The notes below the pieces were generated by a model that worked only from the letters and a program-made list of their open reading frames with translations, did not search any database and was not told the origin of the DNA. Made by a program: the position numbers and the translations under genes. From Susulua sp964536195 (GTDB lineage: Bacteria > Omnitrophota > Gorgyraeia > Duberdicusellales > 4484-171), in NCBI GenBank assembly GCA_964536195.1, contig CAZHVO010000001.1, positions 1 to 53,072 of the forward strand: DNA of 53,072 bases. Reading direction: 5' to 3'. The first letter of the stretch is position 1. The number at the start of each line of letters is the position of its first letter. Shown piece after piece: positions 1 through 8,156 of the stretch.

Positions 1-1158
1 GCCAGCGAAGAGAATATATTTTTTGAATTAAGCAAGAAGGTGGTTCGACCGATTATTCATCTTAAGAAGATAGGCATTGAGAGAATCCTTTTCCGTAAAG
101 GGATATCTGAGGAGGAATTAGTTAAATTTATCTCTTTTCTTATTACTCCTGTTGAAGAGATAAAACATGCGCCGCAAAAGTATATTTCTGCTGCCGGGAT
201 AAAGAATATTGAAGTTGGCAAAATTAAGGCTCCGACTGACAACTCTCCAGACCAGAGTGAAGAAGAGAAAAGCGAACTTGTGCGCTATAAGGAGTCATTA
301 AAGAAGCTTTCTCAGCTACTAGATGGATTAATTAATAGTGATACAGTTGATAATTTAAATTTAAAAATCCTTGCTAAGGATATTATGGATAATTTAAAAG
401 ACGGGTACCAACTTTTTTCTAAGCTTAAGCAAGTAAAAAGCTATGATCAGGCGACCTTTATACACCTTTTAAATGTGAGTATTTTGTCAATTTATGTTTC
501 GCATAAATTAGGATTTTCGCGTGATGATTGCCTAGATATTGGTGTAGCTGGACTATTCCATGACATTGGTAAGCTTTATATTGCTAAAAAGATTATTCAA
601 AAGAAGGATAAGCTTGATCAAAAGGAGTTTGATACGGTAAAGAGCCATACTGTCCTTGGGGCAGGGATTCTCCTAAGGCATATAGATAGTTTAACAATGT
701 TACCAGTGGTGGTTGCTTTTGAGCATCACCTACGACATGATTTAGAAGGTTATCCCAAATTATCTTTTCCTCGCAAACTTCATGTTGCCTCTTCGATTAT
801 CGAAATCTGTGATGTCTATGACGCTCTTACTCAGAGGAGATCTTATAAGAGGGATTATCCTCCTGAGAAAATCTATGAGGTAATGATCAGAGATAAGGGC
901 AAGGCGTTTGACCCCAAGCTTTTAGATAGTTTTTTTAAAGCCATGGGGGTTTGGCCGCGAAGAACTATTGTTTGCCTCCAAGATGGAAGAATAGGGATAG
1001 TTAGGGAGGAGAATGAAGACGATATATTCTCACCAGTTGTAGAGATAGTTAACGGTGGCCCAAAAGAACTCATAGATTTAGGAGTTAAGAAAGAAATAAA
1101 GATAAAGCAGTCGCTTAATCCTTTAGGAGAGGGTAAGGATTATATTAATTTAATATAG
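1..1158 (+). CDS. HD-GYP domain phosphohydrolase (5' end outside window)
   Basis: The reading frame is open from base 1, and the first in-window start (GTG at 40) lies inside a recognisable N-terminal segment, so the true start is probably upstream. The C-terminal half carries an HD-GYP domain. The HD pair falls in HDIGK (H codon at 559), and the later HHLRHDLEGYP stretch (GYP at 748-756) matches the family motif HHExxDGxGYP. Proteins of this family hydrolyse cyclic di-GMP or related cyclic dinucleotides. Because the motif is imperfect (HL for HE, EGYP for GxGYP), the exact substrate is uncertain. There is no transmembrane segment in the visible part. It ends 23 bases before the glycolipid operon and could be co-transcribed with it. 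Confidence 0.85.
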   Translation, partial: ASEENIFFELSKKVVRPIIHLKKIGIERILFRKGISEEELVKFISFLITPVEEIKHAPQKYISAAGIKNIEVGKIKAPTDNSPDQSEEEKSELVRYKESLKKLSQLLDGLINSDTVDNLNLKILAKDIMDNLKDGYQLFSKLKQVKSYDQATFIHLLNVSILSIYVSHKLGFSRDDCLDIGVAGLFHDIGKLYIAKKIIQKKDKLDQKEFDTVKSHTVLGAGILLRHIDSLTMLPVVVAFEHHLRHDLEGYPKLSFPRKLHVASSIIEICDVYDALTQRRSYKRDYPPEKIYEVMIRDKGKAFDPKLLDSFFKAMGVWPRRTIVCLQDGRIGIVREENEDDIFSPVVEIVNGGPKELIDLGVKKEIKIKQSLNPLGEGKDYINLI

Positions 1159-1181
1159 GTGAAGAGCGTATCTATGGAAAG

Positions 1182-2297
1182 ATGAAAAAAGTACACATTT
1201 TTCATATATCTGAGTTTGGTGGTCATAACAAAGCTGCCCAGAATCTAAAAGAAGCCCTTCTTTACAAAAATCCGCAAATAGATGTTCTAAGTCTAAATGG
1301 TTTTGGCTATTTTTACCCCCGAGGGGAGAAGATAATTAACTCTATTTATATCACGGTTATAAAACATTTTCCCCATCTTTGGGGAAGAGCTTATGACCGC
1401 CGTAAAGTGGTAAAAGCACTTACTCCCTATCGTAAAGTAATAAATAAATTTGCTTTCTCGCGATTACATAAACTTATCATTCAGCATCCACCCAGTTGTT
1501 TTGTAGCTACTCAAGCTTTTCCCTGTGGCCTAATCGCTGATTTTAAAGCCAAGGAGAACTTAGATGTCCCTCTAGTTGCAATACTAACCGACTATCATCC
1601 TAACCGTTTTTGGGTTCATCCTTGTGTTGATAGATATATCGTTGCTTGTCAGGAAGCAAAAAATGTTTTAATCGGCGAGGGGATTGGGGAGGAGAAAATA
1701 AAAATCCTAGGGATACCTATATCGGTAAAGTTTCTAACTACTTATCCTAAGACCCAGATTAGCAAGGAGCTAGGATTCGTGATCGGCTTAGATACTGTAT
1801 TGATTATGGGGGGTGGATTAGGTATTGGACCAATAAAAGTTATTGCTAAGAAGTTAGATTCTCTCAAGCATGATTTTCAAATTATAGTAGTTTGTGGCCG
1901 GAATAAGAAACTCCATAATTGGTTTCTAAAGAAGGAGACAAAATTTAAAAAGCCACTATTTGTCTTTGGTTACACAGAAGATATTCACAAAGTCATGGAT
2001 TTTGCCGACATGATAATTACTAAGGGTGGAGGAATAACTATCTCTGAGGCCTTAGCTAAAGGCATGTGTATAATTACCACTAATCCGATTCCTGGCCAGG
2101 AGGAGCGTAATGTGCAATATCTTTCTAAGGTCCAAGCAATAATAGAGGCTGATCATGTTAGCCAGATAGGTGAGGTTGTTGAAAGGTTGCTTCAGAATAA
2201 GAAAAAAATGTATTCTTTAAGGGAAAGGGCAAAAGAGATTTCTTTCATTGACTCTTCCTTAAGGATAGTTGATTTAATTTTAGAGCTGGTAAGTTAA
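1182..2297 (+). CDS. MGDG synthase/processive glucosyltransferase-like GT28 protein
   Basis: A 371-residue GT-B glycosyltransferase. The N-terminal half has the MGDG-synthase pattern, with a glycine-rich GGHNKAA at residues 14-20 and the TDYHPNRFWVHP acceptor-side segment. The C-terminal half has GGGLGIGP and the nucleotide-sugar site KGGGITISEALA. Characterised relatives transfer galactose or glucose from a UDP-sugar to diacylglycerol at the cytoplasmic membrane. MurG and UDP-GlcNAc 2-epimerase-like enzymes are more distant relatives. Its stop overlaps the start of the acyltransferase gene (TAATG), so the two are translationally coupled. This suggests a lipid or lipid A role, but the acceptor cannot be read from sequence. 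Confidence 0.8.
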   Translation: MKKVHIFHISEFGGHNKAAQNLKEALLYKNPQIDVLSLNGFGYFYPRGEKIINSIYITVIKHFPHLWGRAYDRRKVVKALTPYRKVINKFAFSRLHKLIIQHPPSCFVATQAFPCGLIADFKAKENLDVPLVAILTDYHPNRFWVHPCVDRYIVACQEAKNVLIGEGIGEEKIKILGIPISVKFLTTYPKTQISKELGFVIGLDTVLIMGGGLGIGPIKVIAKKLDSLKHDFQIIVVCGRNKKLHNWFLKKETKFKKPLFVFGYTEDIHKVMDFADMIITKGGGITISEALAKGMCIITTNPIPGQEERNVQYLSKVQAIIEADHVSQIGEVVERLLQNKKKMYSLRERAKEISFIDSSLRIVDLILELVS

Positions 2298-3148
2298 TGT
2301 ATTATCTCTATCTTCTTGGGAGTCTGTTAACCTCAATTTTTCCCCGGAATATTTGTTATTTATTTGCTCGATTTGTTTCGGTAATACATTATTATGTTTC
2401 TAGAAAAGATCGAGAGACTGTAATCTATAACCTTTCTCCAATAATTACAGGGAAGAGTAAAATAAAGAGGTATACTCAAGAGATATTTATTAATTTTGCC
2501 TATTATTTAGTAGACTTTTTTCGCTATTCAAAGTTAAACCAAGGTTTTATAAAAAAGTACATAGAATTAAGTGGCCTAGAGAATTTGAACAAAGCTCTAG
2601 CTCAAGGCAAAGGGGTTATTATTCTTGCTGCTCATCTGGGAAATTATGAGTTAGCCGGAGCAGTGTTATCTCTCTTGGGTTATCCGCTTTCAGTAGTTGC
2701 TCTTTCCCATGAGGATAAACGGATAAATCAGTTCTTTGACCGACAGCGTCAAAGAGTGGGAATGAAGGTGATTCCTACTGGAACAACCATTCGAAGTTGT
2801 TTTTCGGCACTAAAAAGTGGTGATATGCTTGCTCTTCTAGGGGATAGGGATTTCTCAGGTACTGGTATAAAGCTTGATATGTTTTCTAAACAGGCTTATT
2901 TTCCTCGAGGGATAGCTTTTTTCGCTCTAAAGACCGGGGCGCCTATCATTCCTATCTTTTTAGTTCGTAAGAATAGGAAGCTTTACCATTTGGTCTGTGA
3001 GAAACCGATTATTTACGATAAGGAACAACAAGATGAAGTTGCGATAATCAAGCAGTGTAATCTAGTATTGGAAAAATACATAAAGAAATATCCCCAGCAG
3101 TGGTATATGTTCCAGAGGCGCTGGGTCGATAAGGAGCCTAAGGCTTGA
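2297..3148 (+). CDS. Lipid A acyltransferase, LpxL/HtrB family
   Basis: A 283-residue protein with an N-terminal hydrophobic segment and the family active-site signature HLGNYE (HX4D/E type). It also has GDRDFSGTG and the PRGIAFFALKTGAPIIPIF block typical of the LPLAT/LpxL family. These enzymes transfer a secondary acyl chain from acyl-ACP to Kdo2-lipid IVA at the inner membrane. The window also encodes lpxA, lpxC, lpxD, lpxI and a complete Kdo pathway, so a lipid A substrate is likely. Which position is acylated (LpxL or LpxM type) cannot be decided. It overlaps both neighbours by one or a few bases. Confidence 0.88.
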   Translation: MYYLYLLGSLLTSIFPRNICYLFARFVSVIHYYVSRKDRETVIYNLSPIITGKSKIKRYTQEIFINFAYYLVDFFRYSKLNQGFIKKYIELSGLENLNKALAQGKGVIILAAHLGNYELAGAVLSLLGYPLSVVALSHEDKRINQFFDRQRQRVGMKVIPTGTTIRSCFSALKSGDMLALLGDRDFSGTGIKLDMFSKQAYFPRGIAFFALKTGAPIIPIFLVRKNRKLYHLVCEKPIIYDKEQQDEVAIIKQCNLVLEKYIKKYPQQWYMFQRRWVDKEPKA

Positions 3149-3810
3149 TGAAAGTTTGGATTATAATTCCTGCTTACAATGAGAGATTTCGTTTAGCCGG
3201 TATCCTCGATGAGCTAAAGAGTAAGAATTTTTCTATTCTAGTGATAGATGATGGCTCAATAGATAATACTTATGAGGTGGCTGAAAAAAAAGCTGACTTT
3301 GTTATTAGAAATGAGGAGAACTTAGGCAAAGGTATGTCTTTAAAAAAAGGAATCAGTTACCTTCTTAAAGAGACCGACTTCGATTATTTAGTTACTATGG
3401 ATGCTGATGGCCAACATTCACCTTCAGAGTTAAATAAATTCTTGCAGAAAGCAGAAGACGGGGCATATTTTGTTGTTGGAAATCGGATGTCTGACCCTAT
3501 CGGTATGCCGAAACTACGGATTATTACTAATAAAGTTATGTCCTGGCTTATTTCCCGGATATCCCGGCAAAGAATTCCGGACACTCAATGCGGTTTTCGC
3601 TTGATTAAAAGAGAGGTCTTAGAGAAGATAAACATAACGACAAATAATTTCGAAATTGAATCTGAAATTCTCATAAAGGCTGCCCGTTCAGGATTTCCGG
3701 TAAAGAGTATACCAATAAGGAGTATCTACTTTAAGAGCCTGGAGAGTAGAATTAATCCTTTTGTAGATACAGTAAGGTTTATAAAGTTTATTTTACAGTT
3801 AGAAGAGTAA
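3148..3810 (+). CDS. Family 2 glycosyltransferase (DPM1/polyprenyl-phosphate type)
   Basis: A 220-residue soluble GT-A enzyme. It shows IIPAYNE at the N-terminus, VIDDGSIDNT, and the metal-binding DADGQHS motif. The pattern is closest to dolichyl/undecaprenyl-phosphate mannosyl- or glucosyltransferases, but it lacks C-terminal membrane helices. An upstream TTG (3145) is in frame. The ATG at 3148 overlaps the preceding TGA and is the more natural start. The sugar donor and acceptor are unknown. Its position in an operon with a GT28 enzyme and an LpxL-type acyltransferase suggests a role in glycolipid or LPS assembly. Confidence 0.85.
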   Translation: MKVWIIIPAYNERFRLAGILDELKSKNFSILVIDDGSIDNTYEVAEKKADFVIRNEENLGKGMSLKKGISYLLKETDFDYLVTMDADGQHSPSELNKFLQKAEDGAYFVVGNRMSDPIGMPKLRIITNKVMSWLISRISRQRIPDTQCGFRLIKREVLEKINITTNNFEIESEILIKAARSGFPVKSIPIRSIYFKSLESRINPFVDTVRFIKFILQLEE

Positions 3811-4454
3811 TGAAAAATGCTTTTGCTGCCTTAAGAGAAGAGATGGTCTCACGGCAAATTCTTAGTCGTGGGATTGATGATAGTAGCCTCCTAGAGGCTT
3901 TCCGGAACATTCCCCGCCATTTTTTTGTTCCTGAGGATCAGAAGAAATTCGTCTACAATGATTGTCCTCTTCCTATTGGTTGGGGGCAGACTATCTCTCA
4001 ACCCTATATAGTTGCTTTAATGACTTTACACTTAAGCTTGAGCAAAGGAACTTTGGTTTTAGAAGTAGGGACTGGTAGCGGGTACCAGGCTGCAATTCTT
4101 GCTTTCTTAGGAGCTCGTGTCTATACTATAGAGAGATTCTCTCCTTTGGCTAAGGAGGCAAAGAGAGTTCTGGATTCTTTAGGGATGAAAATTCGGATAA
4201 GAGAAGGTGATGGAACTCTAGGTTGGTCTGAACATGCTCCTTATGAGCGGATAATCGTTACTGCCGGTACCTCTAAGATACCGCCATTACTTATTGAACA
4301 GCTTAAGGTAGGGGGAAAAATGGTTATCCCTCTAGGCCAGAGGTTTCGTCAGGAGCTAACCGTGGTAGAGAAGATTTCTGAAACGGAAATTAAAGAAGAA
4401 CGAGTTTGTGGATGTATGTTTGTTCCTTTGGTAGGTGAGTATGGTTGGAGTTGA
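3810..4454 (+). CDS. pcm: Protein-L-isoaspartate O-methyltransferase
   Basis: A 214-residue SAM-dependent methyltransferase. It has the Pcm hallmarks: RHFFVPE near residue 34, GWGQTISQPYIVA in the first third, and the SAM-binding EVGTGSGYQAA. The enzyme methylates isoaspartyl residues in damaged proteins so that they can revert to aspartate. It acts in the cytosol. The length is normal for the family. The start codon overlaps the previous stop (TAATG), so it is the fourth member of a coupled operon. Inclusion of pcm in a lipid operon looks like convenience rather than function. Confidence 0.93.
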   Translation: MKNAFAALREEMVSRQILSRGIDDSSLLEAFRNIPRHFFVPEDQKKFVYNDCPLPIGWGQTISQPYIVALMTLHLSLSKGTLVLEVGTGSGYQAAILAFLGARVYTIERFSPLAKEAKRVLDSLGMKIRIREGDGTLGWSEHAPYERIIVTAGTSKIPPLLIEQLKVGGKMVIPLGQRFRQELTVVEKISETEIKEERVCGCMFVPLVGEYGWS

Positions 4455-4902
4455 TGAACTTAAAGTAGTAGGTGTAGCAGCTTTACCTATTTTTGAATTA
4501 AGGGGGGCAATTCCTTTAGGTTTTTCTCTAGGCATACCTTTAGCCCGTCTTTATCCTTTAGCCCTACTAGGGAATCTAATTCCGGTCTTACCTTTATTAT
4601 TGTTCTTTAAGTATTTTTTTCATCACCTCGAGAATATAAAGTTTATAGGTAGATTTTTTAAATGGTGGTTTCGCCGGGTAGAGAAAAGATCAAGGCTCAT
4701 AGAGCGTTGGGGATTTTGGGGCTTGGTTCTTTTTGTAGCTATACCCTTGCCAGTAACCGGGGCTTGGACCGGAACAGCAGCTGCGACTTTATTCGAGATT
4801 AAGGTAAAAAGAGCCTTTCTGGCGATTTCATTGGGAGTTGCCATTGCCGGTGTAATAGTAAGTTTAGTGGTTAGTGGGGTCATTCAGTTGTGGTTTACTT
4901 AA
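4441..4902 (+). CDS. Small multidrug-export-like membrane protein (PF06695 type)
   Basis: About 153 residues with several hydrophobic helices. The N-terminal ALPIFELRGAIPLG motif is characteristic of the Sm_multidrug_ex family, and PLPVTGAWTGTAAA follows near residue 105. Family members are small integral membrane proteins. The export function is an old annotation with little direct support. Possible starts are GTG at 4435 and ATG at 4441. I prefer ATG because AGGTGAG lies just upstream, but spacing is tight. It overlaps the 3' end of pcm by 14 bases and closes the operon. A palindromic repeat begins one base after its stop codon. Confidence 0.75.
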   Translation: MVGVDELKVVGVAALPIFELRGAIPLGFSLGIPLARLYPLALLGNLIPVLPLLLFFKYFFHHLENIKFIGRFFKWWFRRVEKRSRLIERWGFWGLVLFVAIPLPVTGAWTGTAAATLFEIKVKRAFLAISLGVAIAGVIVSLVVSGVIQLWFT

Positions 4903-4903
4903 A

Positions 4904-4935
4904 GATCCTTCGACTCCCTTCGGTCGCTCAGGATC
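4904..4935. repeat. Palindromic repeat, CCTTCGACTC...GCTCAGGAT family, copy R1
   Basis: A 32-base element bounded by GATCCT/AGGATC, with an inner CGAC/GTCG stem. It starts one base after a stop codon. The same outer sequence recurs in opposite orientation at 25330-25369 (TATCCT/AGGATA) and in variant form at 20055-20099. Confidence 0.8.
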
Positions 4936-4967
4936 AAGAAAAACCTACTTTTGTAGATTTTTCTTGA
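4934..4967. terminator. Probable bidirectional terminator after the lipid operon
   Basis: A 15-base inverted repeat (4934-4948 with 4953-4967, one mismatch) around a TTTT loop. The right arm contains a run of five T. It overlaps the last bases of repeat R1 on one side and the -35 box of the gdhA promoter on the other. Confidence 0.65.
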
Positions 4968-4991
4968 CAATTTGTTCTCTATTGTTATATT
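4964..4991 (+). promoter_or_regulatory. Promoter upstream of gdhA
   Basis: TTGACA (4964-4969), a 16-base spacer, and TATATT (4986-4991). Transcription should begin near 4998, leaving a leader of about 160 bases before gdhA. Confidence 0.7.
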
Positions 4992-5002
4992 AAGAAAAGA
5001 CG

Positions 5003-5045
5003 AAGGCGTCTTTTCTTAGTAACGAAACAAGAAAAGGCGCTTTTT
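5003..5045 (+). promoter_or_regulatory. Leader terminator/attenuator of gdhA
   Basis: A hairpin with left arm at about 5003-5017 and right arm at 5029-5042 is followed by T-rich sequence (TTTTTATTTTT). It begins only about a dozen bases after the -10 box, so most transcripts would end before gdhA unless the hairpin is prevented from forming. The stem has an unpaired G and a G-U pair in GGCGTC/GGCGC, exactly as in the carB leader at 12792-12836. An overlapping perfect 12-base inverted repeat (4991-5002 with 5007-5018) could compete with it, but most of its left arm lies before the predicted transcription start. Confidence 0.55.
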
Positions 5046-5157
5046 ATTTTTAAGAGCCTGTAATTTATTGTAGCGAGGGCAAGAATCGCAAAGGAAAAAT
5101 GAATAGTTGAATGTCATTCTTAAAAGTAATAAAATAGTTTAGAAAGGAGGAGATAAA

Positions 5158-6498
5158 ATGTCAAATTTAAATGTAAAACAATTTATGGAGACGGTCATAA
5201 AGAGAAATCCTGGTGAGCCGGAATTTCATCAGGCAGTACAGGAGGTAGTTGAGTCTTTGCTGCCTTTTATTGAGAAGAATAAGAAATACCGGGAGGATAA
5301 AATTTTGGAGAGGCTTGTTGAGCCGGAGAGGATAATAATTTTTCGCGTGCCCTGGCTTGATGATAAAGGTGAAGTCCAAATTAATCGAGGTTTCCGTATC
5401 CAGATGAACAGCGCTATTGGTCCTTACAAAGGCGGGCTTCGTTTTCACTCCACTGTTTATTTAGGCATCTTGAAATTTCTTGCTTTTGAACAGGTAATCA
5501 AAAATAGTCTTACTACTCTTCCTATGGGTGGCGCTAAGGGTGGTTCTGATTTTGACCCTAAGGGTAAAACAGATAAGGAAGTAATGAAGTTTTGTCAGAG
5601 CTTCATGACTGAACTTTTTCGCTATATCGGCCCTGATACAGATATTCCGGCTGGAGACATTGGTGTTGGTGGACGGGAGATAGGATTTCTTTACGGTCAA
5701 TACAAGAGATTACGTAACGAGTTTACCGGAGTTCTAACCGGTAAAGGTCTTAACTGGGGCGGAAGTTTAGTCAGGCCTGAAGCTACTGGTTATGGCTGTG
5801 TTTATTTTGTTGAAGCAATGTTAAAGGCCAAAGGCCAATCTATGAAGGGTAAAGTCTGTGCGGTATCCGGTTCCGGGAACGTTGCCCAATATACTGTAGA
5901 GAAGATAAATCAGCTAGGTGGTAAGTGTGTTACTTTATCTGATTCAAGTGGATACATTTATGATCAAGCTGGTATAGATGTCGATAAGCTAGCATTTGTT
6001 ATGGAGCTTAAGAATGTAAAACGTGGACGGATTAAAGAATATGCACAGAAATATGGCTGTAAGTACGTTGAGAAACAACGTCCTTGGGGTATAAAGTGCG
6101 ATATAGCTTTTCCTTCTGCTACTCAGAATGAAATAAGCAAGGAAGATGCCGAAGCTTTGATGAAGAATGGCTGTATAGCTGTAGGAGAAGGCGCAAATAT
6201 GCCGACAACACCAGAAGGTATTGAGGTATTTCAAAAAGCTAAGATTTGCTATGGTCCGGGTAAAGCAGCTAATGCTGGCGGAGTAGCAACTTCCGGGCTT
6301 GAAATGTCTCAGAATAGCTTAAGACTGCCCTGGACTCGTGAAGAGGTAGATCAGAGACTTCAGGGGATTATGTTGGCGATCCATGAACAATGTGCAAAGT
6401 ATGGCAGAGAAGGCGATTACGTAGATTATGTTAAGGGTGCAAATATTGCCGGATTTGTGAAGGTTGCTGGCGCAATGCTTGATCAGGGATTAGTCTAG
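5158..6498 (+). CDS. gdhA: Glutamate dehydrogenase, NADP-type
   Basis: A 446-residue hexameric-type GDH that interconverts 2-oxoglutarate plus ammonia and glutamate. It has the small-subfamily motif GPYKGGLRFH, the catalytic-lysine region LPMGGAKGGSDFDPKGK, and PAGDIGVGGREIGFLYGQYKR. The Rossmann segment is VSGSGNVAQYTVEK. Length and the GPYKGGLRFH form fit the biosynthetic NADP-dependent enzymes, although cofactor use is inferred from the family. An excellent ribosome site (AAAGGAGGAG) precedes the ATG. The gene has its own promoter and a leader with an apparent attenuator, and it converges on the glutamine synthetase gene. Ammonia assimilation genes therefore face each other here. Confidence 0.95.
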   Translation: MSNLNVKQFMETVIKRNPGEPEFHQAVQEVVESLLPFIEKNKKYREDKILERLVEPERIIIFRVPWLDDKGEVQINRGFRIQMNSAIGPYKGGLRFHSTVYLGILKFLAFEQVIKNSLTTLPMGGAKGGSDFDPKGKTDKEVMKFCQSFMTELFRYIGPDTDIPAGDIGVGGREIGFLYGQYKRLRNEFTGVLTGKGLNWGGSLVRPEATGYGCVYFVEAMLKAKGQSMKGKVCAVSGSGNVAQYTVEKINQLGGKCVTLSDSSGYIYDQAGIDVDKLAFVMELKNVKRGRIKEYAQKYGCKYVEKQRPWGIKCDIAFPSATQNEISKEDAEALMKNGCIAVGEGANMPTTPEGIEVFQKAKICYGPGKAANAGGVATSGLEMSQNSLRLPWTREEVDQRLQGIMLAIHEQCAKYGREGDYVDYVKGANIAGFVKVAGAMLDQGLV

Positions 6499-6524
6499 TT
6501 AAAGACTAGATAATAGAGAGAAAT

Positions 6525-6558
6525 AAAAACGCCTCCGAGTTTCCGGAGGCGTTTTTTT
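6525..6558. terminator. Bidirectional terminator between gdhA and the glutamine synthetase gene
   Basis: A perfect 13-base stem (6525-6537 with 6544-6556) with AAAAA on one side and a run of seven T on the other. It serves both convergent genes. A smaller hairpin TAGTCT/AGACTA lies just upstream, at the gdhA stop codon. Confidence 0.9.
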
Positions 6559-6588
6559 ATGCCTTTAGTTTTCTGTTGTTTTTAGAAG

Positions 6589-8124
6589 TTAAAGCATAGG
6601 AAGATACTTTTTTATCTCATGTTGGGTAATCTGAATTCGGTAATCTTCCCACTCCCTTTTCTTATTAAATAAGAATCTATTGAAGATATGGTTTCCTAAG
6701 GTTTCCCGCACAAAATTGCTCTTTTCTGTTTCAACAATAGCTTCAAATAGATTTCCAGGAAGTGAGGTTAGGCCTCTTCTTTCCCTTTCTTCCATAGCCA
6801 TACGATAGATATTAGGTTCAACTACTGGAGGAATCAGGTATTTTTTCTCTATACCTTCTAAGCCTGCCGCTAACATTACCGCAAAAGCTAAATAAGGATT
6901 ACAAGCAGGGTCAGGGCAACGCAATTCTACCCGAGTTGCTTTTTCATTTCCTGGCCGGTACACCGGAACCCTAAGTAGAGCTGTACGGTTCTTCTGTGCC
7001 CAAGAAGCATATACTGGTGCTTCATATCCGGTAATCAGACGTTTATAGGAATTTACCCACTGAGCAGTCAGAGAGGATATCTCTCGAGCATGTTTTAATT
7101 CACCAGCAATGAATCCTTTAGCGATAGAGGATAGATGGTGTTTATCCTTCTTGTCGAAGAAGGCATTTTGATTTCCTTTAAATAGGGATTGATGAACATG
7201 CATTCCTGAGCCATTTACTCCAAACAGAGGTTTAGGCATAAAGGTTGCATATACACCGTTTTGCTGAGCAATTTCTTTAATCACATATTTGCAGGTTATT
7301 ACGTTGTCAGCCATAGTAAGGGCATCATTATACTGGAGATCAATCTCATGCTGTGAGGGTGCTACCTCATGGTGAGTTGCCTCCATGGGTATACCCATCT
7401 CTTCCAGAGTTCTTACAGTTTTGTTTCTTAAAGTATTGGCTAAATCATTGGGTATTAGCTCAAAGTAGGAGCCTTCATCTATTACCTCAGGTTTACGGTC
7501 AGATTTAAAGTAGAAGTATTCTATTTCCGGACCAACATAAAAGGTAAAGCCCATCTTTTTTGCTCGAGCCAATGCCCGTTTTAAAACATAACGAGTATCC
7601 CCGGCATAAGGAGTATGGTCGGGATTAAGTATATCGCAGAGCATCCTGGCGGTAGGATTAGTTTCAGCTGTCCAAGGTAATACCTTGAATGTGCTAGGGT
7701 CAGGTAAAGCAAGAATATCACTCTCCTCAGCCTCAGCAAATCCAGTAATAGAGGAACCATCAAAACCTTTACCATGCTCAAAGGCCCCTTTTAACTCGTT
7801 TTGAGTAATTGAAACACACTTTAAAGTTCCTAAAATATCTACGAACCATAACTGTATAGTTCTTATATTTTCTTTATGTATTGTTTCCAAGACTTTTTTT
7901 ATTTCTTCTTTGCAATTCTTCTTGTTGCTCGAAGAAACGCTTACCTTAGTTTCTTTTTTGACCGGGGGGGTTGTCTTGTCGGGAAGTTGGTTTTTGGGGA
8001 TTATATATCTTTTTCCCATCCTTTCAGCGTAGAGCGCTCCATGCTTTATTCGCTCAATAACTGCCTGACGAGATATCCCTAAAAGCTTAGCTGCTTGAGT
8101 TGGGCTAAAATATTCTTGTTCCAT
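6589..8124 (-). CDS. glnA: Type I glutamine synthetase with N-terminal excisionase/MerR-like helix-turn-helix
   Basis: A 511-residue fusion. Residues 4-48 (FSPTQAAKLLGISRQAVIER...MGKRYIIPKNQLP) are a typical excisionase/MerR-type HTH. A charged linker runs to about 75. The rest is a GSI enzyme making glutamine from glutamate, ATP and ammonia: DGSS at 122-125, GPEIEYF near 198, HHEVAPSQHE at 251-260, NGSGMHVHQ at 304-312, NRTALLRVP near 379. The C-terminal region fits the GSI-alpha form, without the usual adenylylation tyrosine segment. An in-frame ATG at 8154 exists, but the ATG at 8124 has AAAGGAGG correctly spaced. In Bacilli, feedback-inhibited GS activates the MerR-type repressor GlnR. 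Here the two activities appear joined in one chain, and its promoter carries symmetric sites. DNA binding is inference. Confidence 0.9.
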   Translation of the reverse strand: MEQEYFSPTQAAKLLGISRQAVIERIKHGALYAERMGKRYIIPKNQLPDKTTPPVKKETKVSVSSSNKKNCKEEIKKVLETIHKENIRTIQLWFVDILGTLKCVSITQNELKGAFEHGKGFDGSSITGFAEAEESDILALPDPSTFKVLPWTAETNPTARMLCDILNPDHTPYAGDTRYVLKRALARAKKMGFTFYVGPEIEYFYFKSDRKPEVIDEGSYFELIPNDLANTLRNKTVRTLEEMGIPMEATHHEVAPSQHEIDLQYNDALTMADNVITCKYVIKEIAQQNGVYATFMPKPLFGVNGSGMHVHQSLFKGNQNAFFDKKDKHHLSSIAKGFIAGELKHAREISSLTAQWVNSYKRLITGYEAPVYASWAQKNRTALLRVPVYRPGNEKATRVELRCPDPACNPYLAFAVMLAAGLEGIEKKYLIPPVVEPNIYRMAMEERERRGLTSLPGNLFEAIVETEKSNFVRETLGNHIFNRFLFNKKREWEDYRIQITQHEIKKYLPML

Positions 8125-8156
8125 TTTTCCTCCTTTTTTAGGCATTTTAGTCATTA

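Noticed and set aside
6589..8154. Longer start of the glutamine synthetase at 8154
   Set aside because: The ten extra residues have no ribosome site, while AAAGGAGG precedes the ATG at 8124.
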